DNA from: UBA5734 sp964528645 | Lineage (GTDB): Bacteria; Bacillota; Clostridia; Saccharofermentanales; UBA5734 | NCBI GenBank assembly: GCA_964528645.1 | Contig: CAZGSR010000021.1 | Coordinates: 1-50,656 of the forward strand | Length of the DNA: 50,656 nt | Reading direction: 5' to 3' | Shown: positions 16,930-25,565 of the stretch, piece after piece | Position numbering within the stretch: position 1 is the first letter of the stretch | Layout: every line of letters starts with the position of its first letter | Position numbers and translations under genes: made by a program | Notes under the pieces: generated by a model | Seen by the model: the letters and a program-made list of their open reading frames with translations, nothing else | Database searches by the model: none | What the model was told of the DNA's origin: nothing

Positions 16930-18666
16930 TCAGTTCTCTTGTTTGGGCTGGTAGGGTAAACGGATCATGACCGTTGTGCCTTGGCCGACCTGGCTGGTGA
17001 TCGACAATCCGTAGGCTTTGCCATAATGCAGCTGGATACGGTTATGGATGTTCGACATGCCGATCCCGTTGAATTTGTCAGCAGGATTGTTTTCGAGATC
17101 AGCGATGCGGTCTGCTTCGATGCCAATTCCATTGTCCTGGATTGAAATTACCAGATCATGGCCTTCCCGGAGCGATTGGATGGTAATCAGGCCTGTATGT
17201 GAGATGTCTTCAAAGCCATGGATGATCGCATTTTCCACGATCGGCTGGAGCATGAAATGCAGGACTTTGCAGCGGAGCGTATCAGGATCCAGGTCAAAAT
17301 GAGCTTCAAACGTATCACCATAGCGGTATTTCTGGACCACAATGTAATGATTCAGGCTTTTGATTTCATCTTCCAGCAGGACGACGGCCTTTTTTACCGA
17401 AATGTTGTATTTGAGCAGGTTGATCAGGGCGGTGGTCAGTTCGCCGATGTTATTGGCGTTCTGGATTGCGGCCAGCCATTTGATCGAGTCCAGGGTGTTG
17501 TATAAGAAATGCGGATTAATCTGCGCCTGGAGGATCTCGAACTCCAGGTCGCTTTTCTGCTTTTGTTCATCCAGCTGCTGCTTGAGCAATAAATCGATTT
17601 GGGCGACCATGGCATTAAATGAGTGGCCAAGATGGCCAAATTCATCTTTGCGCCGAGTATGGATCCGGACCGTCAGGTCACCGCGTTCGACCGCCTGGAA
17701 TTTTTCATACATGACTTTGATAGGCTGGGTAAATATTTTCGAAATGTAATAGGACGACAGCAGAGCAATCAGGATGTAGAGCAGGATGATCAGGGCGAGG
17801 CTCATCTCAATCGAGTTGATTTGCTGGCGGATGTCGATCAGCGGAATCAGCCGGACCATGCGCCAGGAGGGTGTGGCAATATCGCTGGACGAGACGATCA
17901 TGTCGCGGCCGAATACTTTCCGCTCAATCAAGGTCTGGTTGCTTTTGAGCAGATCGGGATTTTCAACCAGGATCGGATCGAGAATGGTGTTATAGGGGTA
18001 GGTGAAAATCGTATTGCCGCTGCGGTCGACCAACAGCACCCATTCATGGTTCTGGATCGCGGCGTCGGTCAGGACTTCGCGCAACAGGACATAATCGATA
18101 TCGATGACCAGGACAGCCAGGCTATATTCGTCGTTGTAATTGTACATGGGCCGCACATAGGAAATGGCCGAAAATGTATAACCGGTCGCCAAGGTCAGGG
18201 CCTGCAGCCCTGTGTACGTTTCGCCGGGATTGAGCACTTGGGCGCTGTACAGATCGCGCAAGCGGCTGGTCTGCGAGGCGTCGATTGCGGCGTTGCTGGT
18301 GAAAAACTCGCCCTTGGACGTCACGATATGAATCCCGTTGATGACTTCGAGAATATTGGCGGTGTTTTCGAGGGTCGCGATGTGATGGACTTCGCCATCG
18401 TTGCCGAAAACCTGGAAATCGGCGGCAGCGGCGTCGACTTCGGCTGCAATGTTGGGATTGGCCGCGATCATGGTGGCCGCCCCCTCGATCTGCTCGAGCA
18501 TGAAACGGACATTTTCAGTCACGTTGTCCTGGTTGTTGATGATGTTGCGGACCTCATTCTCGAAAAACGACCGGTAGAAGAGCAGATAGACCGCCAGGCT
18601 GATCGCAATGAACAACACGAGAATCATCGAGAAAATATAACTGAAGATTTTCTGATGAATCGTCAT
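16930..18666 (-). CDS. sensor histidine kinase, YesM-like
   Basis: A 578-residue membrane sensor. There is one transmembrane helix near residues 8-32, an extracytoplasmic sensing region to about 275, a second helix (LALIILLYILIALLSSYYIS), then a HAMP domain. The phospho-accepting His is in QAQINPHFLYNTLDSIKW, the N-box is LQPIVENAIIHG, and the G-boxes are DNGIGI and GIGMSNI. ATG at 18666 follows AAAGGAAAGGG, and the open frame upstream adds 21 residues with no ribosome site. It forms an operon with the YesN-like regulator and senses an extracellular, probably carbohydrate, signal. Confidence 0.9.
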   Translation of the reverse strand: MTIHQKIFSYIFSMILVLFIAISLAVYLLFYRSFFENEVRNIINNQDNVTENVRFMLEQIEGAATMIAANPNIAAEVDAAAADFQVFGNDGEVHHIATLENTANILEVINGIHIVTSKGEFFTSNAAIDASQTSRLRDLYSAQVLNPGETYTGLQALTLATGYTFSAISYVRPMYNYNDEYSLAVLVIDIDYVLLREVLTDAAIQNHEWVLLVDRSGNTIFTYPYNTILDPILVENPDLLKSNQTLIERKVFGRDMIVSSSDIATPSWRMVRLIPLIDIRQQINSIEMSLALIILLYILIALLSSYYISKIFTQPIKVMYEKFQAVERGDLTVRIHTRRKDEFGHLGHSFNAMVAQIDLLLKQQLDEQKQKSDLEFEILQAQINPHFLYNTLDSIKWLAAIQNANNIGELTTALINLLKYNISVKKAVVLLEDEIKSLNHYIVVQKYRYGDTFEAHFDLDPDTLRCKVLHFMLQPIVENAIIHGFEDISHTGLITIQSLREGHDLVISIQDNGIGIEADRIADLENNPADKFNGIGMSNIHNRIQLHYGKAYGLSITSQVGQGTTVMIRLPYQPKQEN

Positions 18667-18719
18667 GCGACTTAGCCCTTTCCTTTGTGAAATAACACCA
18701 AACAAACACAGGTAAAGAC

Positions 18720-18748
18720 AAAATAGCATAGCTAAATTGACGTTTCAA
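18720..18748 (-). promoter_or_regulatory. promoter of the YesMN-like operon
   Basis: On the minus strand TTGAAA (18748-18743) and TATTTT (18725-18720) are separated by 17 bases in an AT-rich gap about 54 bases before the kinase start. An 8-bp inverted repeat (18743-18750 with 18781-18788) surrounds this area. Confidence 0.45.
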
Positions 18749-18794
18749 TTAAAAAAATATAATAAAAACAAATTTAAGAAAATTGAAAGATTTT

Positions 18795-20321
18795 TCAGTT
18801 TCGATGGCCGCCGGTGGAGTAGAACATGACCTTTTCGCGGGTGGCTTGTTCGCGGGGGATGATGGTGGCGATTTCGCCGCCGTAGAGGACGAGGATGCGG
18901 TCGCACAGGCCGACGATTTCGTCGATGTCGGAGGAGACAAGGATGATGGAGACGTCGCGGCGCAGCATTTCATTGAGGATGTTGTAGAGGTCCACTTTCG
19001 AAGCGACGTCAATGCCACGAGTGGGTTCGTCGAGGATCAGGATGTCGGAGCGGGAGTAGATCCACTTGGCCAGGAGGACTTTTTGCTGGTTGCCGCCGGA
19101 TAGTTCGGCGATGCGACTGAAGATCGAGCGGGTGCGGATCAGGAGCTTCTGGACAAATTTATGTGCCGTCTGGCTCTCCTTGGTGCGGTTGATCACGGGT
19201 GTCGCCTCGGCCAGGGCGAAATCGGGCGAGGTGATGTTGAAGGGGATCGAGGCACGCGGGAAAAGGCCTTCCAGGTAGCGGTCCTCGCTGACATAACCGA
19301 TGCCATGGTTGATCGCGTCGGCCGGGGAACGGAACTGGACCGGTCTGCCGTTCAGGAAGAGTTTCATGCTGTCTGGCCGCATGGCACCGTAAATGCATTT
19401 GGCGATCATGGTCCGGCCGGAGCCGACCAGGCCGGTGATGCCGAGGATTTCGCGCTGGTGCAAGCTGAACTGGATGTTTTTCAGGACACTTTGGAAAGAG
19501 AGGTTTTCAACCCGAAGCACTTCTTCGCCGGGTGCGATTTTGAGTTTCGGGTATCGCTCACGAAAGGACAGTCCACTCATTTCGTGGACGATCTGCGTCG
19601 CATCGAGATCATGGACATTGCCGGAGTACGTCACTTTGCCGTCGCGCAGGATGGTGAGCTCATCGCCGATCTGGCGCAGTTCGTTCATCCGGTGTGTGAC
19701 ATAGAGGACTGCGGCACCGCTTTGCTGGAATTCGCGGATCATGCCGAACAGGATCGCAACCTCGCGATCGGTCAGGGCCGCGGTTGGTTCGTCAAAAATG
19801 ATGACTTTGGCCCCGGCGACATAGGCCTTGGCAATCTCGACCAGATGGCACTCGGCAACGTTGAGCTGGCCGACGCGCTTGTGTGAAGGAATAGCAAATC
19901 CGAGCCGTGCCAGCAGCCGGTCTGTATCGGCGTAGAGCCTGGCCCAGTCGATGGGCCGAAGACCGCCGGCTTGCCTGGGCAATCGATCGACAAAGATATT
20001 CTCGGCGACGGTCAGGTTGTGGAAGAGGTTGGCGTTCTGGTAGGCCGTGGCAATGCCGAGCGCCTTGGCATCGGCCGGGGTATTGAACTGGACGAGTTGG
20101 CCTTCGAACAAGATCTGGCCACCGCAGGCCTTGAGGTTGCCGGCGATCGCGTGGATCAGGGACGATTTACCCGAGCCGTTTTCACCCATCAGGATGTGGA
20201 CATGGCCGGGGATCAGGGACAGGCAGATGTTGTCGAGGCAGAAGGTGTCCGAAACCTCAACACAGAGGTTTCTCAGCTCCAGTCGCGCGGGCGTTGGCAG
20301 GGTTGGCTGTATCTCGTTCAT
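18795..20321 (-). CDS. orphan sugar-type ABC ATPase (MglA/RbsA-like)
   Basis: A 508-residue duplicated ATPase of the monosaccharide (CUT2) class. Domain 1 has Walker A GENGSGKSS and Walker B IIFDEPTAAL, but the signature region QLNVAECHLVEIAK lacks the usual SVGQ. Domain 2 has the class-typical GLVGSGRT, signature LSGGNQQKV and Walker B LILDEPTRGIDV. Its ATG overlaps the DeoR stop in an ATGA junction, so it is translationally coupled to the regulator. No permease or binding-protein gene accompanies it. It may serve the divergent importer at 21.4-25.4 kb or one encoded elsewhere. Confidence 0.87.
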   Translation of the reverse strand: MNEIQPTLPTPARLELRNLCVEVSDTFCLDNICLSLIPGHVHILMGENGSGKSSLIHAIAGNLKACGGQILFEGQLVQFNTPADAKALGIATAYQNANLFHNLTVAENIFVDRLPRQAGGLRPIDWARLYADTDRLLARLGFAIPSHKRVGQLNVAECHLVEIAKAYVAGAKVIIFDEPTAALTDREVAILFGMIREFQQSGAAVLYVTHRMNELRQIGDELTILRDGKVTYSGNVHDLDATQIVHEMSGLSFRERYPKLKIAPGEEVLRVENLSFQSVLKNIQFSLHQREILGITGLVGSGRTMIAKCIYGAMRPDSMKLFLNGRPVQFRSPADAINHGIGYVSEDRYLEGLFPRASIPFNITSPDFALAEATPVINRTKESQTAHKFVQKLLIRTRSIFSRIAELSGGNQQKVLLAKWIYSRSDILILDEPTRGIDVASKVDLYNILNEMLRRDVSIILVSSDIDEIVGLCDRILVLYGGEIATIIPREQATREKVMFYSTGGHRN

Positions 20322-21127
20322 CGCCGCAAATCACCTGTTCGTCCAGTCTGGTTGTAGGCAGTGAACGAGGCATAGAGGGTGATGTTGCTCTCGAACAGCT
20401 GGCGCTTGTATTCATCCGGCACGGCCGGGTGAGTCACTACGGCTGTCGCGCTGGAAAGTGGCCCGACTTGCGAGAATGAGATCTGGTTGAACACGGATGG
20501 TGTGCCGACAAAAATCCGCTCCTGCGACATTTGCATCATGGCCTGGAACACTTCCAGCTGGATCGGGTATTTGATTGTAAAACCGCGCTGCAGATGGATG
20601 CCATCGACCTCGATGAATGCTTTGGCGACATAATATTGGTGCAGACCGTGGATCGTCAGCGGTCCATTGAGCGACTGGGTTAGTGAATCGAGGTCGCCAC
20701 CGGGGACAATCACCCGGGCGGAAGGGTGCGAAGCCAGCTCGCTGGCGATCGCCAGGTCGTTGGTCAGGACGACCAGGTTCTTCTTGCGCTGCAGGCGGCG
20801 CGCGATGGCCAGATTGGTCTTGCCCGGGGACAGGAGCAGGGTGTCGCCGTCGTTGATCAGGTAGATCGCAATCTCGCTGATCTCGTTGCGTTGCTCCCGT
20901 TCGGCATCCCCCTCGCTGCCAGAGGGCAAGGCGTCGAGGTTGTCTTCGCCGCTGAGGATCGCGCCGCCGTGGGTGCGGATCAGGAAGCCTTCTTCATCGA
21001 GGGCCTCCAGGTCCCGCCGGATGGTGACCTCGGATACACCAAGCATCCGGCTGATTTCCGCCACGCTGGCCTTTTTCTTTTCCAGAACATAGCTGCGGAT
21101 GATTCTCAGGCGTTCAGCAGCAAACAT
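20318..21127 (-). CDS. DeoR-family transcriptional regulator
   Basis: A 269-residue regulator. The N-terminal winged helix-turn-helix is ASVAEISRMLGVSEVTIRRDLEALDEEGFLIRTHGGA in outline, and the rest is a DeoR-type sugar-phosphate sensor (LSPGKTNLAIARRL, LVVLTNDLAIASEL). The expected D-G-T/S of the ISPG-type loop is LSPGKT here. ATG at 21127 follows TGGAG at seven bases. It is divergent from the ChvE-type importer operon, whose promoter holds AAACGAAA repeats, likely its operators. It is coupled to an ABC ATPase gene by a 4-base overlap. Confidence 0.88.
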   Translation of the reverse strand: MFAAERLRIIRSYVLEKKKASVAEISRMLGVSEVTIRRDLEALDEEGFLIRTHGGAILSGEDNLDALPSGSEGDAEREQRNEISEIAIYLINDGDTLLLSPGKTNLAIARRLQRKKNLVVLTNDLAIASELASHPSARVIVPGGDLDSLTQSLNGPLTIHGLHQYYVAKAFIEVDGIHLQRGFTIKYPIQLEVFQAMMQMSQERIFVGTPSVFNQISFSQVGPLSSATAVVTHPAVPDEYKRQLFESNITLYASFTAYNQTGRTGDLRR

Positions 21128-21212
21128 GTTGGCTCCAGTCTGTAGAAGTTGAGGGGGTTGTCCTCTATTATAACGACTTCCATTTGGCAAGCAATCACAA
21201 TCAAGCGAATAT

Positions 21213-21347
21213 AAACGAAAATAATTTGCACTAGTTTATTGTGTATATGCACTAAAAATGGGTGATTATATTTGTCTATATTTAAGATATTGCTAGTTGT
21301 ACTGACATGTTGTATAGTCAAATTACACCAAACGAAAGCAAACGAAA
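21213..21347 (+). promoter_or_regulatory. importer promoter with three AAACGAAA boxes
   Basis: TTGCTA (21290-21295), a 17-base spacer and TATAGT (21313-21318) make a good promoter for the binding-protein gene. AAACGAAA occurs at 21213-21220, 21330-21337 and 21340-21347, the last two exactly one helical turn apart just after the expected start site, as in DeoR-family operators. A weak AraR-like box (TTGTAC at 21297) lies between -35 and -10. The rest of the 295-base gap shows no other feature. Confidence 0.6.
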
Positions 21348-21422
21348 GTCGGAAACAAAAGTTTGCGATCGGAAAGTGCCAAATGGTTCCAAACCAGATT
21401 TGGAAATTTCAAGGAGGAAAAC

Positions 21423-22568
21423 ATGAAAAGGTCCAACAAGCTCATCGCCCTGTTCCTGGTCCTCACGCTCGGTGTTGCTGTGATCGCTGCCGGCTGTGAT
21501 GCCACTGCCACGACCGCCGCTCCAGCAGCCACCACCGCTGCCGCTGGTGCTGAGACCACTGCTGCTGCTTCCGGAGAAACCCTCAAAGTCGGAATCGCCA
21601 TGCCGACGAAATCCTCCGCCCGCTGGATCGCTGACGGCGACAACATGGTCAAGGTTTTCCAGGAACTCGGATATGAAACCGACCTGCAGTACGCTGAAGA
21701 CGTGGTTGAAAACCAGGTGTCCCAGCTTGAGAACATGATCACCACCGGTGCCGACGCCCTCGTCATCGCCGCCATCGACGGTGAAGCGCTCGGCCAGGTC
21801 CTGACCAAGGCCAACGAAGCCGGTATCCCGGTTGTCGCCTACGACCGCCTGATTCGCGGCAGTGAATTCGTCAGCTACTATGCCACGTTTGACAACTTCA
21901 AAGTCGGTGTCCAGCAGGCCACCACACTCGTCAAGGGTCTCAAGCTCGACGCTGGTGAAAAGGGCCCCTTCAACATCGAATTGTTCGCCGGTTCTCCGGA
22001 CGACAACAACGCCTATTTCTTCTTTGATGGCGCCATGTCCGTGCTGCAGCCCTACATCGATTCCGGTGTCCTCGTCGTCAAGAGCGGCCAGACCGAATTC
22101 GACCAGGTTGCCACCCTGCGCTGGGACGGTGCGACCGCCCAGGCCCGCATGGACAACATCCTGACCTCAAATTATTCCAAAGACGTCACGGTCGACGCCG
22201 TCCTGTCCCCTTATGACGGTATCTCGATCGGCATCATCTCTGCCCTGAAGAGTGCCGGCTACTTTGGCTCCGGCAAGCGCCCGCTGGTCTCCGGCCAGGA
22301 TGCCGAAGCGCCCTCCGTCAAATCGATCATCGCCAATGAACAGTACTCCACGATTTTCAAAGATACCCGTGAACTGGCCAAAAAAGCTGCTTCCATGGTC
22401 GATGCTGTCCTCAAAGGCACCGAACCGGAAGTTAACGACACAAAGACCTATGACAACGGCGTGAAAGTGGTTCCTTCCTACCTGCTCGAACCAGTCGCAG
22501 TTGACATCACCAATTACCAGGCCGCCCTGATTGATTCGGGTTACTACACCGAAGCCGATCTCAAGTAA
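21423..22568 (+). CDS. chvE: monosaccharide-binding lipoprotein (ChvE-like)
   Basis: A 381-residue CUT2 periplasmic-type binding protein. The signal peptide ends in IAAGC (Cys25), followed by an Ala/Thr-rich linker, so it is a lipoprotein. The mature part (KVGIAMPTKSSARWIADG, LVIAAIDGEAL, VVAYDRLI, LVSGQDAEAPSV) follows ChvE, which binds arabinose, galactose and other aldoses. ATG at 21423 has AAGGAGGAAAAC before it, and the open frame back to 21363 lacks a site. The gene heads a three-gene importer operon upstream of the arabinose genes. L-arabinose or galactose is the likely cargo. Confidence 0.9.
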   Translation: MKRSNKLIALFLVLTLGVAVIAAGCDATATTAAPAATTAAAGAETTAAASGETLKVGIAMPTKSSARWIADGDNMVKVFQELGYETDLQYAEDVVENQVSQLENMITTGADALVIAAIDGEALGQVLTKANEAGIPVVAYDRLIRGSEFVSYYATFDNFKVGVQQATTLVKGLKLDAGEKGPFNIELFAGSPDDNNAYFFFDGAMSVLQPYIDSGVLVVKSGQTEFDQVATLRWDGATAQARMDNILTSNYSKDVTVDAVLSPYDGISIGIISALKSAGYFGSGKRPLVSGQDAEAPSVKSIIANEQYSTIFKDTRELAKKAASMVDAVLKGTEPEVNDTKTYDNGVKVVPSYLLEPVAVDITNYQAALIDSGYYTEADLK

Positions 22569-22594
22569 GACAAGCTACCGACTCCTCGTGTGAA

Positions 22595-22620
22595 GTGGCG
22601 GCGGGATGACCCGCCGCCAC
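22595..22620 (+). promoter_or_regulatory. intercistronic stem-loop
   Basis: GTGGCGGCGGG and its perfect complement form an 11-bp stem with an ATGA loop between the binding-protein and ATPase genes. There is no T-run. Such stems commonly protect the abundant binding-protein mRNA and lower downstream expression. Confidence 0.65.
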
Positions 22621-22649
22621 CTGTCGGTATAAAAAGGAGTGGTTCCCTG

Positions 22650-24188
22650 ATGGCCAAGACAGTCCTCGAAATGCGCCATATCACCAAGACCTTTCCCGGG
22701 GTCAAGGCTTTGAGCGATGTTTCGTTTGAAATCAAAAGCGATGAAATCCATGCCCTGGTCGGCGAAAACGGCGCCGGCAAATCGACCCTGATGAAAGTCC
22801 TCTCTGGTGTCTATCCCCATGGCACCTATGAAGGCCAAATCCTCTACGATGGCGAAGAATGCCAGTTCCGCGACATCAAGCAGAGTGAGGAGAAGGGGAT
22901 CGTCATCATTCACCAGGAGCTGGCACTGGTCCCGTATCTCTCGATCGCCGAGAACATTTTCCTCGGTAATGAAACCGCCCGCGGCGGTGTGATCAACTGG
23001 AACACGACGATCGCCAAAACCCGCCAGCTCTTGCAGACGGTCGGCCTTGACGAAAATCCCAATACGCTGATCAAAGACATCGGCGTCGGCAAGCAGCAGC
23101 TGGTCGAGATCGCCAAAGCTCTGTCCAAGGACGTCAAAGTCCTGATCCTGGACGAACCGACCGCAGCCCTCAATGAAACAGACAGCGACAACTTGTTGAA
23201 ATTGCTGCTCGAACTCAGAAAGCAGGGGATTTCATCGGTTTTGATCTCGCATAAATTGAACGAAGTCGTCAAGGTCGCCAATGTGATCACGATCATCCGT
23301 GATGGTGCGGTCATCGAAACCCTCGATGTCCAGAAGGACGACATCAGCGAAGACCGGATCATCCGCGGCATGGTTGGCCGCGACATGACCCACCGTTTTC
23401 CGGCCCGCACGCCCAAGATCGGCGAAGTCATTTTTGAGGTCCAGGACTGGACGGCCTATCACCCCTTGAACGAAGAGCGCAAGATCAGTGACCAGGTTGC
23501 AATCAAGGTCCGTGCCGGCGAAATCGTTGGAATCGCTGGCCTGATGGGCGCTGGCCGAACCGAGCTGGCGATGGGCATATTCGGCCATTCTTATGGCAAG
23601 CGCATCACAGGCAAAGTGTTCAAGAATGGCAAGGCGATTGACACGTCGAGTGTCGACAAAGCTATCAAGCACGGCATTGCCTATGTTTCGGAAGACCGCA
23701 AGAACTATGGGCTGGTCCTGGCCAATGACATCAAGTTCAATGTCACCCTGGCCAACCTCGACGATGTCTCCAAAGGCGGCGTGCTCGATGACAACAAGGA
23801 GATCAGCGTCGCCCATGAATATTGCAAACGCTTTGCGATCAAGACCCCGGGCATTTTCCAGAAAACGGTCAACTTGTCCGGTGGCAACCAGCAGAAGGTT
23901 GTCCTGTCGAAATGGATCTTTTCCCAGCCGGATGTCCTGATCCTCGACGAGCCGACCCGGGGGATCGACGTCGGAGCCAAATACGAGATCTATGGTATCA
24001 TCAATGAGTTGGCGGCAGCCGGCAAAGCAGTCATTTTCATCTCGTCAGAAATGCCGGAAATCCTTGGCATGTGCGACCGGATCTATGTCATGGACGAGGG
24101 TCGCATGTGTGCCGAACTGAGTCGTGAGGAAGCCTCACAGGAAATCATCATGAAAGCTATTTTGAGCAGTCGTGGGAGGGCAAGCTAA
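22650..24188 (+). CDS. gguA: monosaccharide ABC ATPase (GguA-like)
   Basis: A 512-residue duplicated CUT2 ATPase. Domain 1 shows GENGAGKST, VIIHQELALVPYLS and LILDEPTAAL. Domain 2 shows GLMGAGRTEL, SEDRKNYGLV, LSGGNQQKV and LILDEPTRGIDV. AAAAAGGAG lies before ATG at 22650, and the 20 extra residues of the longer frame come from the hairpin region and are rejected. The stop overlaps the start of the permease gene by one base (TAATG). Confidence 0.9.
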   Translation: MAKTVLEMRHITKTFPGVKALSDVSFEIKSDEIHALVGENGAGKSTLMKVLSGVYPHGTYEGQILYDGEECQFRDIKQSEEKGIVIIHQELALVPYLSIAENIFLGNETARGGVINWNTTIAKTRQLLQTVGLDENPNTLIKDIGVGKQQLVEIAKALSKDVKVLILDEPTAALNETDSDNLLKLLLELRKQGISSVLISHKLNEVVKVANVITIIRDGAVIETLDVQKDDISEDRIIRGMVGRDMTHRFPARTPKIGEVIFEVQDWTAYHPLNEERKISDQVAIKVRAGEIVGIAGLMGAGRTELAMGIFGHSYGKRITGKVFKNGKAIDTSSVDKAIKHGIAYVSEDRKNYGLVLANDIKFNVTLANLDDVSKGGVLDDNKEISVAHEYCKRFAIKTPGIFQKTVNLSGGNQQKVVLSKWIFSQPDVLILDEPTRGIDVGAKYEIYGIINELAAAGKAVIFISSEMPEILGMCDRIYVMDEGRMCAELSREEASQEIIMKAILSSRGRAS

Positions 24189-25351
24189 TGGAACAAGTCC
24201 AGAAGCTGATCAAGCAAAACCTGAAACAGTATGCCATGTTTGTGGCCCTGTTCGTTATTATCGTTTTTTTCCAGATCATGACCAAGGGCGTGCTCCTGCA
24301 GCCGCAGAATGTCACCAACCTGATCCTGCAGAACTCCTATGTTCTCGTCCTTTCAATGGGCATGATGTTCGTTATCATCACCGGCTACGTCGACCTGTCG
24401 GTCGGCTCCGTCGTCGCTATCATCGGTGCGATCGCCGGCTACATGACCGTCCAGCTGAAAATCAGCGCCGTGCCGACCATCCTGGCGGTCCTGGTTGCGG
24501 GCGTCCTGATCGGAATGTTCCATGGCGTGTTCATCGCTTATGTGCGCATCCCGCCGTTCATCGTCACCCTGGCCGGCATGCTCTTGTTCCGCGGCCTGAC
24601 CATGGTCATCCTCAACGGCCGCACCATGGCCCCGTTCCCGAAGCTCTATGAAAACATCTCCAATGGCTACATCCCTGATTTCTTCGGTGGTGCGGGTCTC
24701 AACATCCTGACACTGGTCGTGACGGCTGTCCTGATTCTCGTGGTCGCTTTCGGCATCATCCAGAAACGGGCCCAGCTCAAGAAATACGACATCAAGCAGA
24801 CCGGATGGGCGTTTGACATTGCCAAGATTGTCATCGCTTCCCTGCTGATCGGTTTCGTTGGCTACTCCCTGTCCGCCTACAAAGGCGTGCCCAATGTCCT
24901 GATCCTAATCGGTCTCCTCTTCGTCGTCTACAATTTCATCGCTGAACGCACCGTCCTCGGCCGCCGCGTCTATGCGATCGGCGGCAATGAAAAGGCCGCC
25001 CGCCTGTCCGGGATCAAGACCCGCTGGATGATGTTCGTGGTGTTCGTCAACATGGGCTTTATGGCCGCGATTGCCGGCATCGTCTTCTCTGCCCGCCTCA
25101 ATGCCGCTACACCTAAGGCTGGCAATGGCTTCGAGCTCGACGCCATCGCCGCCTGTTTCATCGGCGGCGCCTCCGCCTCTGGTGGCGTTGGTACCGTCAT
25201 GGGTGCGATCATTGGCGCCCTCGTCATGGGCGTCATCAACAACGGCATGTCCATCCTCGGTATCGGTATCGACTGGCAGCAAGCCATCAAAGGCCTCGTC
25301 CTCCTCGGTGCCGTCGCCTTCGACGTCCTCACCAAACAGCAAAGCGACTAA
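24188..25351 (+). CDS. gguB: monosaccharide ABC permease (GguB/XylH-like)
   Basis: A 387-residue CUT2 permease with about ten hydrophobic segments. Class motifs are visible: GYVDLSVGSVVAI, PPFIVTLAGML, GRRVYAIGGNEKAARLSGI and AIAACFIGGASASGGVGT. The start is coupled to the ATPase stop. It forms the channel of the ChvE-type importer. Three palindromic elements follow immediately after its stop. Confidence 0.9.
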   Translation: MEQVQKLIKQNLKQYAMFVALFVIIVFFQIMTKGVLLQPQNVTNLILQNSYVLVLSMGMMFVIITGYVDLSVGSVVAIIGAIAGYMTVQLKISAVPTILAVLVAGVLIGMFHGVFIAYVRIPPFIVTLAGMLLFRGLTMVILNGRTMAPFPKLYENISNGYIPDFFGGAGLNILTLVVTAVLILVVAFGIIQKRAQLKKYDIKQTGWAFDIAKIVIASLLIGFVGYSLSAYKGVPNVLILIGLLFVVYNFIAERTVLGRRVYAIGGNEKAARLSGIKTRWMMFVVFVNMGFMAAIAGIVFSARLNAATPKAGNGFELDAIAACFIGGASASGGVGTVMGAIIGALVMGVINNGMSILGIGIDWQQAIKGLVLLGAVAFDVLTKQQSD

Positions 25352-25370
25352 TAAGGGACCCGGTCCGTTA
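25352..25370. repeat. REP-like palindrome, GGACC-C-GGTCC type
   Basis: Nine-base arms with one mismatch surround a central C directly after the gguB stop. The core GGGACCCGGTCC is shared with the element at 48271-48299. Confidence 0.55.
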
Positions 25371-25378
25371 TGCGGCAA

Positions 25379-25450
25379 ATATGCAGTTGAGTGCATAAAA
25401 TTGCTTAGTGTCAGTTGTCTCGAGCTACGTACATGCACATTACTGCATAT
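25379..25450. repeat. long imperfect inverted repeat (72 bp)
   Basis: Positions 25379-25396 are complementary to 25433-25450 at 15 of 18 bases, around a 36-base loop. A short T-run follows (25450-25454), so it could act as a terminator for the importer operon on the plus strand. It could also be a small inserted element. Confidence 0.5.
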
Positions 25451-25459
25451 TTTTCCAAA

Positions 25460-25494
25460 CTGCCGAATTTGGGACGCCGTCCCAAATTCGGCAG
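25460..25494. repeat. REP-like palindrome, GGGACGCCGTCCC type
   Basis: A perfect 17-base inverted repeat around a single C. The inner word GGGACGCCGTCCC and the outer TGCCGAA/TTCGGCA words also occur at 12136-12166. It ends five bases before the extended -10 of araR. Such repeats are typical of REP families mobilised by RAYT transposases, none of which is in this window. Confidence 0.75.
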
Positions 25495-25498
25495 AGTT

Positions 25499-25519
25499 TG
25501 CTATACTTGTCTCATCAAG
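25499..25519 (+). promoter_or_regulatory. araR promoter (extended -10) with AraR-like box
   Basis: TGCTATACT (25499-25507) is an extended -10. It overlaps ACTTGTCTCATCAAG (25505-25519), which matches the box in the araA promoter at 12 of 15 positions and contains CTTG/CAAG arms. This suggests autoregulation by AraR. Confidence 0.55.
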
Positions 25520-25565
25520 CTGAAGATATAGGGCATTTCTGGATGAGCTGGGGGGACAGGACAAG

